This document shows positions 22,691 to 31,976 of a stretch of 64,000 bases of DNA, in pieces. The stretch is taken from contig NZ_JBFONT020000004.1 in assembly GCF_040779325.2 (NCBI RefSeq), positions 62,001 to 126,000 of the forward strand. Direction: 5' to 3'. The notes below the pieces were generated by a model. It was not told where the DNA came from and did no database searches. It was given only the letters and a program-made list of their open reading frames with translations. The DNA is from Aestuariibius violaceus. GTDB lineage: Bacteria; Pseudomonadota; Alphaproteobacteria; Rhodobacterales; Rhodobacteraceae. Positions within the stretch are counted from its first letter, which is position 1; each line of letters begins with the position of its first letter. Both the position numbers and the translations under genes were made by a program.

Positions 22691-23869
22691 ATGGACGGAC
22701 GCGACATCCTCGCAAGCGAGGACACGTCGGACCGCGCCGCGCCGCTGTGCCATGCCGAAACGGGGATCGACACGCCCGATCCGCTTTCGGACATCGCATC
22801 GGGGCTGGGCAGCGGACCCTTTGCGCTGATCGTCCTCTTTATCAGTCCCGACGCTCCGTTCGACCGCCTTGCCGCCGAAGCAACGCGGTATTGGCCTGAC
22901 ACCCCCGTCGCCGCCTGCACCACCGCCGGAGAGCTCGGCGCATCCGGCTATGCCGACGGGCAGATCATCGCGACCGGCTTCCCGGCAGAGATCTTTTCCA
23001 CCGCCTGCATCGCCATTCGGGATCTCACCCGGCTCGACGAAAGCGCCCTGATCGACCGCGTCATCGCCGAACAGGTGACGCTCGCCCAGGCGAGCCCTGA
23101 TATGGAGCGCAGTTTTGCCTTCCTGATGGTCGACGGTCTGTCGACCCGCGAGGATGCGCTGGTCGCGGCCCTGTCGCCCGCGCTGGCCGCAACACCGCTC
23201 TTCGGTGGCTCGGCGGGCGACGGCACCGCCTTCGGCCGCACCCGGATCGCGCTGGATGGCGCGGCCTTCTCGGACGGCGCGGCCCTCTGCCTGATTCGCA
23301 CCTCCTGCGATCTTGAGGTGTTCTCCATCGACCACCTCCGACCAACCGACCAGAGGATGGTCGTGACGGAAGCGGATCCCGTGCGCCGCCTCGTCAAGAC
23401 AATCAACGCCGAACCGGCGGCGCGGGAATATGCCCGTATCACCGGGCTCGACCCCGACGATCTCGGCCCCTTCGCCTTTGCCGCCCATCCGGTCGTCGTC
23501 CGCATCGGGGGCAGTCACCATGTCCGCGCGATCCAGCGGGTGACGGACGACGGGGAACTGATCTTCTTTTCCGCCATCGATGAAGGAATGGTCCTCTCCG
23601 TCGCCGAACCCGACGACATCGCGACCCATCTAGACCGCGCGCTCAGGCGCCTCAGCCAGCCGGGCCAGCCCGCCTCGATCCTCGCCTGCGATTGCCTGCT
23701 GCGCCGGATGGAGGCCGAGCAGCGCCAGTCCAAGCGTGACATCTCGCGCCTGCTTGCCCGCCACGGCGTGCGCGGCTTTTCGACCTATGGCGAACAGATC
23801 GGGCCGCTGCATATCAATCATACCATGACCGGTGTCGCCCTTTATCCCCCGCCGAAGGGCGGAACGTGA
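22691..23869 (+). CDS. FIST-domain (FIST_N plus FIST_C) putative sensor protein
   Basis: A 392-residue soluble protein with a FIST N-terminal domain (WPDTPVAACTTAGELGASGYADGQI; LFGGSAGDGTAFGRTRI) and a FIST_C domain (ARITGLDPDDLGPFAFAAHPVVVR; GFSTYGEQIG). FIST domains are predicted small-ligand sensors found with signalling proteins. Its stop overlaps the GTG start of the hybrid kinase (GTGA), so the two are translationally coupled and the protein probably feeds ligand information to that kinase. The ligand is not known. Confidence 0.9.
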   Translation: MDGRDILASEDTSDRAAPLCHAETGIDTPDPLSDIASGLGSGPFALIVLFISPDAPFDRLAAEATRYWPDTPVAACTTAGELGASGYADGQIIATGFPAEIFSTACIAIRDLTRLDESALIDRVIAEQVTLAQASPDMERSFAFLMVDGLSTREDALVAALSPALAATPLFGGSAGDGTAFGRTRIALDGAAFSDGAALCLIRTSCDLEVFSIDHLRPTDQRMVVTEADPVRRLVKTINAEPAAREYARITGLDPDDLGPFAFAAHPVVVRIGGSHHVRAIQRVTDDGELIFFSAIDEGMVLSVAEPDDIATHLDRALRRLSQPGQPASILACDCLLRRMEAEQRQSKRDISRLLARHGVRGFSTYGEQIGPLHINHTMTGVALYPPPKGGT

Positions 23870-26064
23870 CCTTCCTGAACCCAGACGAACCGCTGGAGCG
23901 GCAGAACGAGCGGCTGATCCGCATCACCGAAGCGCTGATGCGCAAGGTGGAACAGAAGACCGACGAGGCGGGCCTTGCCTACGCGCAGTTCGAACGCGCC
24001 GCTCTCCTCGAAGCGCAGGTCAAGGAACGCACCCGCGACCTTGAGCGCACGCTTGATCTCCTTCAGGATTCCAACGCCCGCCTTGCAAGCGCCAATGCCG
24101 AGGCTCAGGCGGCCCGCTCAAACCTGTCCGAAGCCATCGAGACCGTCCGCGAGGGCTTTGCCCTCTTCGATGCAGAGGATCACCTCGTCCTCGCCAACAG
24201 CCGCTTCTGCCGCGACTTCCTCGATATCGGTGACGAGATCGCGCCGGGGCTGTCCTTCGACGAGTATGTCCGGCTCGTCAGCTCAAGCCGTTTCCTGGCC
24301 CTTCCCGAAGACGAGACGCCCGACAGCTGGGCCTCTGCCCGCCTTTCCCGCCACAGGGATCGCAGCGCCGAATTCAATGTCTCGCTCATCTTCGACCGCT
24401 GGCTGAAGGTCAGCGAACATCGCACCGCGACGGGCGGCACCGTCATCCTGCAGACCGACATCACCGAGATCATGCGCGCCGAACGGCAGGAACGTGACCG
24501 GCTGCGCGACCGGCAGGCCCGCATGGTGCGCGCGACATTGGATCACCTGAACCAGGGCGTCTGCATCTTCGATGGCGGCGGGAACCTTGTCGGCTGGAAC
24601 AGGCGGATGGACACGCTGCTGGGCCTGCCGCTTGACGAACCGGTCCTCGGCGCCCCGTTCGGCGCGCTGCTCGACGGTCTGTCGGACCGGATCACCTTCT
24701 CCGACGGGTTCACGGCGGACGGTCTTCTGTCCTGGGCGGCCCGCGGTTCGGGCCGTCAGCCACTGGCCCTGGAGGTGCGCCGCGAACCCGACCGGATCCT
24801 ATCGATCTTCGCGCAGGAAATGCCTGATCGCGGCTTCGTCATCTCCTTCACCGACGTCACCGCCGAACGGGAGGCCGCAAACGCCCTCTTCGAGATGAAC
24901 GAGCTGCTGGAGCGCCGGGTGGAGGAACGCACACTGGAACTCGGCGACGCGCTGGCCGAGGCCGAGCGCGCAAACGCCTCCAAATCCCGCTTCGTCGCCG
25001 CGGCGAGCCACGACCTGCTGCAGCCGCTATCTGCCGCCAAACTCTTCGTCTCGACGCTGGCGGACCGGGCGGAGGAAACCGAAACCCTGGACATCATCGG
25101 CAAGGCCGAGACGGCGCTGACAAGCGTCGAAAACATCATCGACGCCCTGCTCAACATCTCGCGCCTCGATTCCGGGAAGGCGGCGTTCGAGATCCGGCCG
25201 ACCCCGCTTTCGGCCATCCTTCAACCGCTGCGCAACGAGTTGGGACCAGTGGCCGCGGCAAAGGGTCTGGATCTGCGCGTGATCGACAGCGGCCTGACCG
25301 TCGAAAGCGATCCGGGATACCTGCGCCGGATCGTCCAGAATCTGATGTCGAATGCCATCCGCTATACCGAGAAGGGCCGCGTGACCGTGGGCGTTCGCCG
25401 CGTGGGGCGCTCCGCCCGAATCGAGGTCTGGGATACCGGGCCGGGGATCCCGGATGCCGAACAAAAGACGGTCTTCCAGGAGTTCAAACGCCTTGGCAAT
25501 CAGACCGCCGGCCCCGGCGGCCTCGGCCTTGGCCTCGCCATCGTGGAACGCGCCTGCGAAAGCCTCGGTCACCCGCTCAGCCTCTGGTCGGAGGAAGGGG
25601 TGGGCAGCTGCTTTAGCGTCGCCGTGCCGGTTCACACCGCGACCTCCGCACCCTCCGGTAAGACCAGCGCCACGCTGATCGAAGGGGCGTCGTGCGAAGG
25701 GCTCGTTGTTCTCCTTGTCGAGAACGACGAGCCCTTCGCACGCGCCGCCTCTCTGATGATCGAAAGCTGGGGGGCGCTTGTGCTGCACGTCGCGGATGGG
25801 GAAGGCGCGCTTGACCTTTTGCGGGAAATCGACCTGACCCCGGACGTCCTGCTGCTCGACTATCAGTTGGGCGCCAGGATGAACGGGATCGCGCTTTTCG
25901 ACGCGATCTGCGACCAGTACGGCAGATTGCCCGCGCGGATTGTCTCGGCCGATCGCAGTCGCGATCTCCGCAAGCTCTGCGCCGCACGCGGGCTGGAGCT
26001 TCTGACGAAGCCGGTCGACCGTGACCGGCTCCTCACCTTCCTGCAATCCATCAACGTGGGCTAA
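23866..26064 (+). CDS. Hybrid sensor histidine kinase with PAS domains and C-terminal receiver
   Basis: A 732-residue protein with no obvious membrane segment. In order: coiled coil (about 1-85), two PAS-like domains (about 90-205 and 220-340), a second coiled coil, HisKA with His382 (AASHDLLQPL), HATPase (GNQTAGPGGLGLGLAIVERA) and a receiver with Asp665 (VLLLDYQLG). The start is GTG at 23866, overlapping the FIST gene. It probably phosphorylates the LuxR-type regulator encoded two genes upstream. With no transmembrane region it should sense a cytoplasmic signal, consistent with partnership with the FIST protein. Confidence 0.92.
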   Translation: MTFLNPDEPLERQNERLIRITEALMRKVEQKTDEAGLAYAQFERAALLEAQVKERTRDLERTLDLLQDSNARLASANAEAQAARSNLSEAIETVREGFALFDAEDHLVLANSRFCRDFLDIGDEIAPGLSFDEYVRLVSSSRFLALPEDETPDSWASARLSRHRDRSAEFNVSLIFDRWLKVSEHRTATGGTVILQTDITEIMRAERQERDRLRDRQARMVRATLDHLNQGVCIFDGGGNLVGWNRRMDTLLGLPLDEPVLGAPFGALLDGLSDRITFSDGFTADGLLSWAARGSGRQPLALEVRREPDRILSIFAQEMPDRGFVISFTDVTAEREAANALFEMNELLERRVEERTLELGDALAEAERANASKSRFVAAASHDLLQPLSAAKLFVSTLADRAEETETLDIIGKAETALTSVENIIDALLNISRLDSGKAAFEIRPTPLSAILQPLRNELGPVAAAKGLDLRVIDSGLTVESDPGYLRRIVQNLMSNAIRYTEKGRVTVGVRRVGRSARIEVWDTGPGIPDAEQKTVFQEFKRLGNQTAGPGGLGLGLAIVERACESLGHPLSLWSEEGVGSCFSVAVPVHTATSAPSGKTSATLIEGASCEGLVVLLVENDEPFARAASLMIESWGALVLHVADGEGALDLLREIDLTPDVLLLDYQLGARMNGIALFDAICDQYGRLPARIVSADRSRDLRKLCAARGLELLTKPVDRDRLLTFLQSINVG

Positions 26065-26070
26065 GCTGCC

Positions 26071-26883
26071 CTACATCTCCTTGAACGGGATGCGCTTGGC
26101 CAAAAGGGCGGCATGAAACCGCTCCAGCACTGCGTCCTCCCCATGCACCCGGGCCAGCCGACGCAGGCCGAAATGCACGTGAGCAAGCTCGACATAGTAA
26201 TTGGTGAAGCTCGCGTTGATCCCTGCCCCAGCCACGGCGCCCAACACCGGAACGGCTTGACTGGCAAGTTTCTGGCTGATGACCGCGGCGAATTTCGGGG
26301 CGACGCGCGAGATCAGCCCATGAACCGCCGCGCCCGAGAGGCTCAGCCGTGCACCGACAAAGCTCGTATCGACCCCGTCATCGGCCTCCCCCGGCGCGCC
26401 GCTGCCAAAGACCCGCAGACACTCGATGCGCGTCTCCTCTGCCGTCGGATCCTCACCATGGGCCTCGGCCACACCCTGGACGGCGCGAAAAATCACCGTT
26501 GTGGCGACCGGCAGCTCGGCCAGGGCGGTCGGCAATCCACCGATCCCGCCCAGCGCACCGGAAATTGCGGCAAGAACCTTATGCGCCCTGTCCGTGGAGA
26601 CCTGCCCGGCGATACGCGCAACCGCCGCATGATCCCGGCTGATCTGCGCCGCGTCATAGCTTGTCTGCAGCGCGCGCCTGGCAGCGGCTTCGACCTGGTT
26701 GCGGACACTGGCAGGAAGCAGCTTCATCCCGTCCTCGACCTGCCCGCCGGCAAAGACGATGACCTTCATCACCACGCCATTCGCGCGCCGCTGACGGTCT
26801 GCCAGCGCCGCTATCTCTTCGGCGACCGCGGCGTCGATCGGCACCGGGCCGGGCTTGGGAAGCTGGATCTCGACCTCTTCCAT
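26071..26883 (-). CDS. EcsC-family protein
   Basis: A 270-residue protein. The long middle region is Ala/Gly-rich with amphipathic or membrane-associating segments (ISGALGGIGGLPTALAELPVATTVIFRAVQ), and the C-terminus contains GAVAGAGINASFTNYYVELAHVHFGLR, the recognisable end of the EcsC family. Members are poorly characterised, named after a Bacillus gene next to an ABC transporter. It converges on the hybrid kinase gene, 6 bases away, and is probably not part of the PQQ island. Confidence 0.8.
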   Translation of the reverse strand: MEEVEIQLPKPGPVPIDAAVAEEIAALADRQRRANGVVMKVIVFAGGQVEDGMKLLPASVRNQVEAAARRALQTSYDAAQISRDHAAVARIAGQVSTDRAHKVLAAISGALGGIGGLPTALAELPVATTVIFRAVQGVAEAHGEDPTAEETRIECLRVFGSGAPGEADDGVDTSFVGARLSLSGAAVHGLISRVAPKFAAVISQKLASQAVPVLGAVAGAGINASFTNYYVELAHVHFGLRRLARVHGEDAVLERFHAALLAKRIPFKEM

Positions 26884-26914
26884 TCTCTATAAATGCTCAC
26901 TCATCCGTGAGTTT

Positions 26915-27403
26915 TCAATCTTTCGCGCGTCGAACCGGCCCGGAAACCCCCGCCCAGCCCGGCGGGCAAAGGTCTACGCCCAGCACCCGCTCGGGGTTGG
27001 TCGGCGGCGGCATCACGACCCCCTCGAGCCGCCGAAACCCGAACCGCCCGTAATAGGGCGCATCGCCCACCAGCAGCGCCCGCGCCCACCCGGCCTCGCG
27101 CGCCGCCGCCAGCCCCTCGCGGATCAGGGCCCCGCCCAGTCCTTCCCCCTGATGGGTCGGGTGTACCGCGATAGGCCCCAGCAGCACCGCCGCCGCATCG
27201 CCCACCCGCACCGGCCAGAACCGGATCGCCCCGGCCAAGATCCCGTCCTCCCGCGCCACATGGCAAAGCGTCCGCACCGCCCCGACACCCTCGCGAAGAC
27301 GATAAGACGACAGCGCCTCCCGGCCCGGCGCAAAGCAGAGGTCGAACAGTGCCTCGACCTCCCACCAATCCGCATCCTGTTCCTGAACAATCTCGATCGG
27401 CAT
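26915..27403 (-). CDS. GNAT-family N-acetyltransferase
   Basis: A 162-residue GNAT protein. The acetyl-CoA loop is QGEGLGGALIREGL (near residue 88), and GDAPYYGRFGFRRLEG is a typical late motif of YhbS-like acetyltransferases. The substrate cannot be predicted. It lies between the EcsC-like gene (same strand) and the divergent flavin reductase gene. Confidence 0.85.
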   Translation of the reverse strand: MPIEIVQEQDADWWEVEALFDLCFAPGREALSSYRLREGVGAVRTLCHVAREDGILAGAIRFWPVRVGDAAAVLLGPIAVHPTHQGEGLGGALIREGLAAAREAGWARALLVGDAPYYGRFGFRRLEGVVMPPPTNPERVLGVDLCPPGWAGVSGPVRRAKD

Positions 27404-27474
27404 TCCGTCACCTACTGGTGACGCGGGATAACAACCTGCTAGGTCTGCGAAAACACCTGATCGAAAGCACTCTG

Positions 27475-28080
27475 ATGTTCTACCGCCCCGAAGACGGCCA
27501 CGGCCTGCCGCACAACCCGTTCAACGCCGTCGTCTCGCCCCGCCCCATCGCCTGGGTGGCGACCCGTGGCACCGACGGCAGCGAGAACCTCGCGCCCTAT
27601 TCCTTCTTCAACGCGGTCGCCTACGTGCCCCCCCAGGTCATGTTCGCCTCCACCTCGGCCAAGCCCGACCGCGGCGACACCAAGGACAGCGTCGCCAATA
27701 TCCGCGACACCGGCGTCTTCTGCATCAACACCGTCGCCTACGAGATGCGGGACATCATGAACCAGACCTCCGGCCCGTGGGAGAAAGAGACCGACGAGTT
27801 CGAGCTGGCCAAGGTGAAACGCGCGGAGTGCGAGACCATCCCCTGCTCCCGCGTCGCGGGCGCCCCTGCGAGCCTCGAATGCATGCTCACCCAGATCCTC
27901 AAACTGCCCGGAGAGCACAATTTCGTTGTCTTCGGCGAGGTCACCGGCATCCACCTTAACGATGATTGCCTGAGGGACGGCCGATTCGATGTCACCACCT
28001 ACCAGCCGCTCGCCCGTCTCGGCTATCGCGACTACACCCGCGTGACCGAGCTCTTCTCGCTCCAGCGCCCCGACGACTGA
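27475..28080 (+). CDS. Flavin reductase-like / FMN-binding split-barrel protein
   Basis: A 201-residue flavoprotein with the flavin reductase-like split barrel (SPRPIAWVATRGTDGSENLAPYS near the N-terminus; FVVFGEVTGIHLNDDCL later). Homologues bind FMN and reduce it with NAD(P)H or act as flavoprotein oxidoreductases. The frame is open upstream, but family homology begins at Met 27475; the SD is weak (GAAAG). It is followed after one base by an acetyltransferase gene, so the two are coexpressed. Confidence 0.87.
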   Translation: MFYRPEDGHGLPHNPFNAVVSPRPIAWVATRGTDGSENLAPYSFFNAVAYVPPQVMFASTSAKPDRGDTKDSVANIRDTGVFCINTVAYEMRDIMNQTSGPWEKETDEFELAKVKRAECETIPCSRVAGAPASLECMLTQILKLPGEHNFVVFGEVTGIHLNDDCLRDGRFDVTTYQPLARLGYRDYTRVTELFSLQRPDD

Positions 28081-28081
28081 C

Positions 28082-28732
28082 ATGCCCCTGCCCGACCCGA
28101 CCGAAATCTATCCGTTCCGCTTCCCCAACGGCGCGCCCCATCGCGGGATGATCTTCCTGTCGGCGGCGGCGAACCATCCGCAGATCACGGTCGGCGACTA
28201 CACCTACATGTCCGTCTTCGACCCGCCTGAGGACCCGGCCCGCATCACCGACCGTCTCGCCCCTTACCTCTTTCCCTTCTCGAAAGAGCGGCTGACGATC
28301 GGCCGCTTCTGCGCCATCGCCCACGGGGTCGAGATCATCACATCGTCGGCCAACCACGACATGCGCGGCGTCACAACCTACCCGTTCCCCATCTTCGATC
28401 TGACCAGCCGAGAAGCGATGGATCAGACCGACGCACGCGACACGACCATCGGTCACGACGTCTGGATCGGCCATGGCGCAACCATTCTCCCCGGTGCCCG
28501 GATCGGCAACGGGGCCATCATCGGTACACGCGCTGTGGTTTCAGGACATGTCCCGTCCTATGCCATCGTCAGGGGCAACCCGGCCAAGGTCGTCCGCATG
28601 CGCTTCTCACCAGACGAGATTGCCGCGCTGGAAGGGCTCGCCTGGTGGGACTGGCCGCCGGATCGAATCGAGGACAGTGTCGATACTCTTCAATCCGGAC
28701 AGGTCTCTGCGCTGCTGTCGAAAGACTCCTGA
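28082..28732 (+). CDS. CatB-related O-acetyltransferase (left-handed beta-helix)
   Basis: A 216-residue protein with hexapeptide repeats and the xenobiotic acetyltransferase pattern: HGVEIITSSANHDM with its catalytic His, HDVWIGHGATILPGARIGNG, and VRGNPAKVVRMRF at the end. Such trimers move acetyl from acetyl-CoA to a hydroxyl group on antibiotics, sugars or other small molecules. The chain is typical in length. It starts two bases after the flavin reductase stop codon. An antibiotic-resistance role is not implied by sequence alone. Confidence 0.87.
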   Translation: MPLPDPTEIYPFRFPNGAPHRGMIFLSAAANHPQITVGDYTYMSVFDPPEDPARITDRLAPYLFPFSKERLTIGRFCAIAHGVEIITSSANHDMRGVTTYPFPIFDLTSREAMDQTDARDTTIGHDVWIGHGATILPGARIGNGAIIGTRAVVSGHVPSYAIVRGNPAKVVRMRFSPDEIAALEGLAWWDWPPDRIEDSVDTLQSGQVSALLSKDS

Positions 28733-28794
28733 CGAAAAGCAGCTTGCTTCGGAACAAGCCGGCGCCATCTCGCATCGAGAAAGGAGTCCTGCCC

Positions 28795-29247
28795 ATGTCT
28801 GCAATCCACTCCGCGCTCGGATCAGGTGAGCCAAACGACGCCTTCGGCTTGCAGCGCTTCTTTCGCGTCACCGCCGCCGAGACAGGTGGAACCTTGGCAA
28901 TCTTCGAAGAGATGGTGCCCGAAGGCGCCGGCCCGCCGCTTCACATTCACCACACCGAGACAGAGGTGTTCACGGTCCTTGATGGTGCGCTTCGGTTCCA
29001 TGCCGATGGCAAAGACATCACCGGAAAACCGGGCGACATCATCGTCATCCCGCCCGGCACGCGCCACGCCTTCAAGGGCATCGCGCCGGGCACCTCCCGC
29101 GTCCTGATTCAGTTGACACCAGGAGAGGGGGCGAATTTCTTCGTTGATATCGCTACCGAGGACCTGCATCCGCCGGACGACATGGACCGCATCACCCAAA
29201 TCGCAGCGCGCTACGGCGTCGAGTTCGTCGGACCGCCGCTCGACTAA
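28795..29247 (+). CDS. Cupin-domain protein
   Basis: A 150-residue single-domain cupin with both motifs: GPPLHIHHTETEVFTVLDGA (metal-binding His-x-His and Glu) and PGDIIVIPPGTRHAF. A metal-dependent dioxygenase-like or isomerase role is possible, but the substrate is unknown. The start at 28795 follows AAAGGAG by 8 bases. It converges on the SulP gene with only 3 bases between stop codons. Confidence 0.87.
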   Translation: MSAIHSALGSGEPNDAFGLQRFFRVTAAETGGTLAIFEEMVPEGAGPPLHIHHTETEVFTVLDGALRFHADGKDITGKPGDIIVIPPGTRHAFKGIAPGTSRVLIQLTPGEGANFFVDIATEDLHPPDDMDRITQIAARYGVEFVGPPLD

Positions 29248-29250
29248 GGC

Positions 29251-30912
29251 TCAATGCCCGCCGAGGACCCCGGTCCGCACGCCGTAATCGACGGCCACCT
29301 CGTAATCGGGGTCATCGTCGCTATCGACCATCAGATGCCCGGCCCGGGTCAGCAACTTGTGGCAATCCCGGCTCAGATGCCTGAGCTGCAACCTTTTCCC
29401 AGCCGCCTCGTACTTCCCGGCCACAGCCTCGATCGCCTGCAAGGCCGACTGGTCAACCACCCGGCTCGCCTCGAAATCCACGATTACCAGTTGCGGGTCG
29501 CCCGCGACGTCGAACATCTCGCCAAATCCCTCGGCGGACCCGAAGAACAGCGGCCCCTGCACCTGATAGACCTTCGCACCCTCAGGCGTCCGGTAGGTCT
29601 TGGCCCAGATCCGCGTCGCATTCCCCCAAGCATAGACCAGGGCCGAGACGATCACGCCCACGACCACCGCAACGGCCAGGTCCTCATACACCGTCACCGC
29701 CGTCACCAGCACAATGACGAAGGCATCCGCCCGCGGCACGCGGAACAGGATCTTCAGCGAATTCCACGCGAATGTCCCGATCACCACCATGAACATGACG
29801 CCGACCAGCGCCGCCAACGGGATCAGCTCGATCACAGGGGACGCGACCAGAATGAAGGCCAGCAGGAACAGCGCGGCCGCAACGCCTGCAATCCGCGTCC
29901 GCCCGCCGGACTTCACGTTGATCATCGACTGGCCGATCATCGCGCAACCGCCCATGCCGCCGAAGAAGCCCGTCACGGTGTTCGCCACGCCCTGCGCGAT
30001 GCATTCCTGGCTCGCCCCGCCGCGCTTGCCAGTGATCTCGCCAACCAGGTTCAGCGTCAGCAAGCTCTCGATCAAGCCGATCGCGGCCAGGATCACTGCA
30101 TAGGGCAGGATGATCCAGAAGGTCTCCATCGTGAACGGCGCCAGCAAATCGCCATATAGGCCTTCACCCGTTCCAAACGGCACATGGAAGCTCGGAAAAC
30201 CGCCGCTGATCGACGCCAGATCACCAACGCGCGGCACGTCCAGCCCCAGCGTGATCACCAGGATTGCGACGATCCCGATACCCGCCAGCGGCGCCGGGAT
30301 CGCGGTCGTCACCTTCGGCATCCCCCAGATGATCGCCATCGTCAGCGCGGTCAGCCCCAGCATCAGGAACAGGACGGGCCCACTCAGCCAATCGCCGTCG
30401 GGCAGCAGACCGTGATGGCTGGGATCGGCGGTGCCTGAGACCTGAAACTGGCTGAGCTGCGCGAGGAAGATCACGATGGCCAGCCCGTTCACGAAGCCCA
30501 GCATCACCGGATGCGGCACCAGACGGATGAACTTCCCCCAGCGAAGCACGCCCGCCGTGATCTGCAGGATCCCCATCAGGATCACTGTCGCAAAAAGATA
30601 TTCGACCCCGTGCTGCGCCACGAGCGCCACCATCACGACCGCCAGCGCCCCCGTCGCGCCCGAGATCATGCCCGGCCGCCCGCCGATCAGCGCCGTGATC
30701 AGCCCCACCAGAAACGCCGCATAAAGCCCGACCAGCGGGTGAACGCCCGCAACGAACGCAAACGCAACCGCCTCGGGCACAAGTGCAAGCGCCACGGTCA
30801 GACCCGACAGCAGCTCGATCTTGATCCGCCCCAGGCTCAATCCTTCCGGTGCACCGGTCATATCGGCAAAAGAAACTCTGTCGGCAAACGCCGCCAAGAT
30901 GGCTCGGGCCAT
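29251..30912 (-). CDS. SulP-family anion transporter with STAS domain
   Basis: A 553-residue membrane protein with 10-14 hydrophobic segments and the SulP pattern (LTVALALVPEAVAFAFVAGVHPLVGLYAA near residue 33; GGMGGCAMIGQSMINVKSGG near 318), ending in a STAS domain (about 450-540, VIVDFEASRVVDQSALQAIE). SulP proteins carry sulfate, bicarbonate or dicarboxylates, and the specificity cannot be read here. It is slightly short for the family at the STAS end. Confidence 0.9.
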   Translation of the reverse strand: MARAILAAFADRVSFADMTGAPEGLSLGRIKIELLSGLTVALALVPEAVAFAFVAGVHPLVGLYAAFLVGLITALIGGRPGMISGATGALAVVMVALVAQHGVEYLFATVILMGILQITAGVLRWGKFIRLVPHPVMLGFVNGLAIVIFLAQLSQFQVSGTADPSHHGLLPDGDWLSGPVLFLMLGLTALTMAIIWGMPKVTTAIPAPLAGIGIVAILVITLGLDVPRVGDLASISGGFPSFHVPFGTGEGLYGDLLAPFTMETFWIILPYAVILAAIGLIESLLTLNLVGEITGKRGGASQECIAQGVANTVTGFFGGMGGCAMIGQSMINVKSGGRTRIAGVAAALFLLAFILVASPVIELIPLAALVGVMFMVVIGTFAWNSLKILFRVPRADAFVIVLVTAVTVYEDLAVAVVVGVIVSALVYAWGNATRIWAKTYRTPEGAKVYQVQGPLFFGSAEGFGEMFDVAGDPQLVIVDFEASRVVDQSALQAIEAVAGKYEAAGKRLQLRHLSRDCHKLLTRAGHLMVDSDDDPDYEVAVDYGVRTGVLGGH

Positions 30913-31100
30913 AGGATGTCCTTTGATGGGTCGATCCGGCGCCGGGGCACCTCAGGTCAGCGCTTCGTCTCGCCGATCCACGGCCATCCAGCAACCCGCC
31001 CAGCCGGGTAGCTGCCATGTGTCAGATGCATAGCTCTCACGACTTTACAGCCCTTGCCCCCCATGGTGATCTTCCCGCGGCGCATCGGAAGGAGGCCGCA

Positions 31101-31967
31101 ATGACCAAACTTGGCATCATCGGCGGCTCCGGCCTCTACCAGATCGACGGCCTCGAAGACGCCGAATGGCAGAGCGTCGACAGCCCCTGGGGCGCGCCTT
31201 CCGACGACATTCTCACCGGCACGCTCGACGGCCTCCCGCTGGCCTTCCTGCCCCGCCACGGACGCGGCCACGTCCATGCGCCCGACACGATCCCCTTCCG
31301 CGCCAATATCGACGCGATGAAGCGCCTCGGCGTCACCGATATCGTCTCGATCTCCGCCTGCGGCTCGTTCCGGGAGGAGATGGCGCCGGGCGATTTCGTC
31401 CTCGTCGACCAGTATATCGACCGCACCAAGGGCCGCCCGGCCAGCTTCTTCGGCACCGGCTGCGTCGCCCATGTCAGCCTCGCGCATCCCGCCTGCGCCC
31501 GCCTCAGCGCGGTGGTGGGCCAGGCCGCCCGCGCAGCCGGGATCACGACCCACGACACCGGCACCTACCTTGCCATGGAGGGCCCGCAATTCTCTTCCCT
31601 CGCCGAAAGCCGCCTCTACCGCGAGACGCTGGGATGCGACGTCATCGGCATGACGGCGATGCCCGAAGCCCGCCTCGCGCGCGAGGTCGAGATCTGTTAC
31701 CTCACCATCGCCATGATCACCGATTACGACAGCTGGCACCCCGATCACGGCACTGTTTCAATCACCGACATCCTGAAGACGGCCCACGCAAATGCCGACA
31801 AGGCCCGTGCGCTGGTCAAGGCCCTGCCCGCCCACCTGCCGAGGGGCCGCGGCCCGTGCGAGTATGGTTGCGACCGCGCGCTCGACCATGCCATCCTGAC
31901 GGCGCCCGAGGCGCGGGATCCCGATCTTCTCGCCCGGCTCGATGCCATCGCCGCCCGCGTCCTTTAG
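31101..31967 (+). CDS. mtnP: S-methyl-5'-thioadenosine phosphorylase
   Basis: A 288-residue enzyme of the MTAP/PNP family that splits methylthioadenosine with phosphate to adenine and methylthioribose-1-phosphate. Motifs are GIIGGSGLYQIDGL at the N-terminus, FLPRHGRGHVHAP, SACGSFREEM and GPQFSSLAESRLYR. The start at 31101 has an excellent SD (GGAAGGAGG). It lies in a three-gene operon with lysE-like and apt genes; Apt recycles the adenine this enzyme releases. Confidence 0.95.
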   Translation: MTKLGIIGGSGLYQIDGLEDAEWQSVDSPWGAPSDDILTGTLDGLPLAFLPRHGRGHVHAPDTIPFRANIDAMKRLGVTDIVSISACGSFREEMAPGDFVLVDQYIDRTKGRPASFFGTGCVAHVSLAHPACARLSAVVGQAARAAGITTHDTGTYLAMEGPQFSSLAESRLYRETLGCDVIGMTAMPEARLAREVEICYLTIAMITDYDSWHPDHGTVSITDILKTAHANADKARALVKALPAHLPRGRGPCEYGCDRALDHAILTAPEARDPDLLARLDAIAARVL

Positions 31968-31976
31968 GAGACCTCG

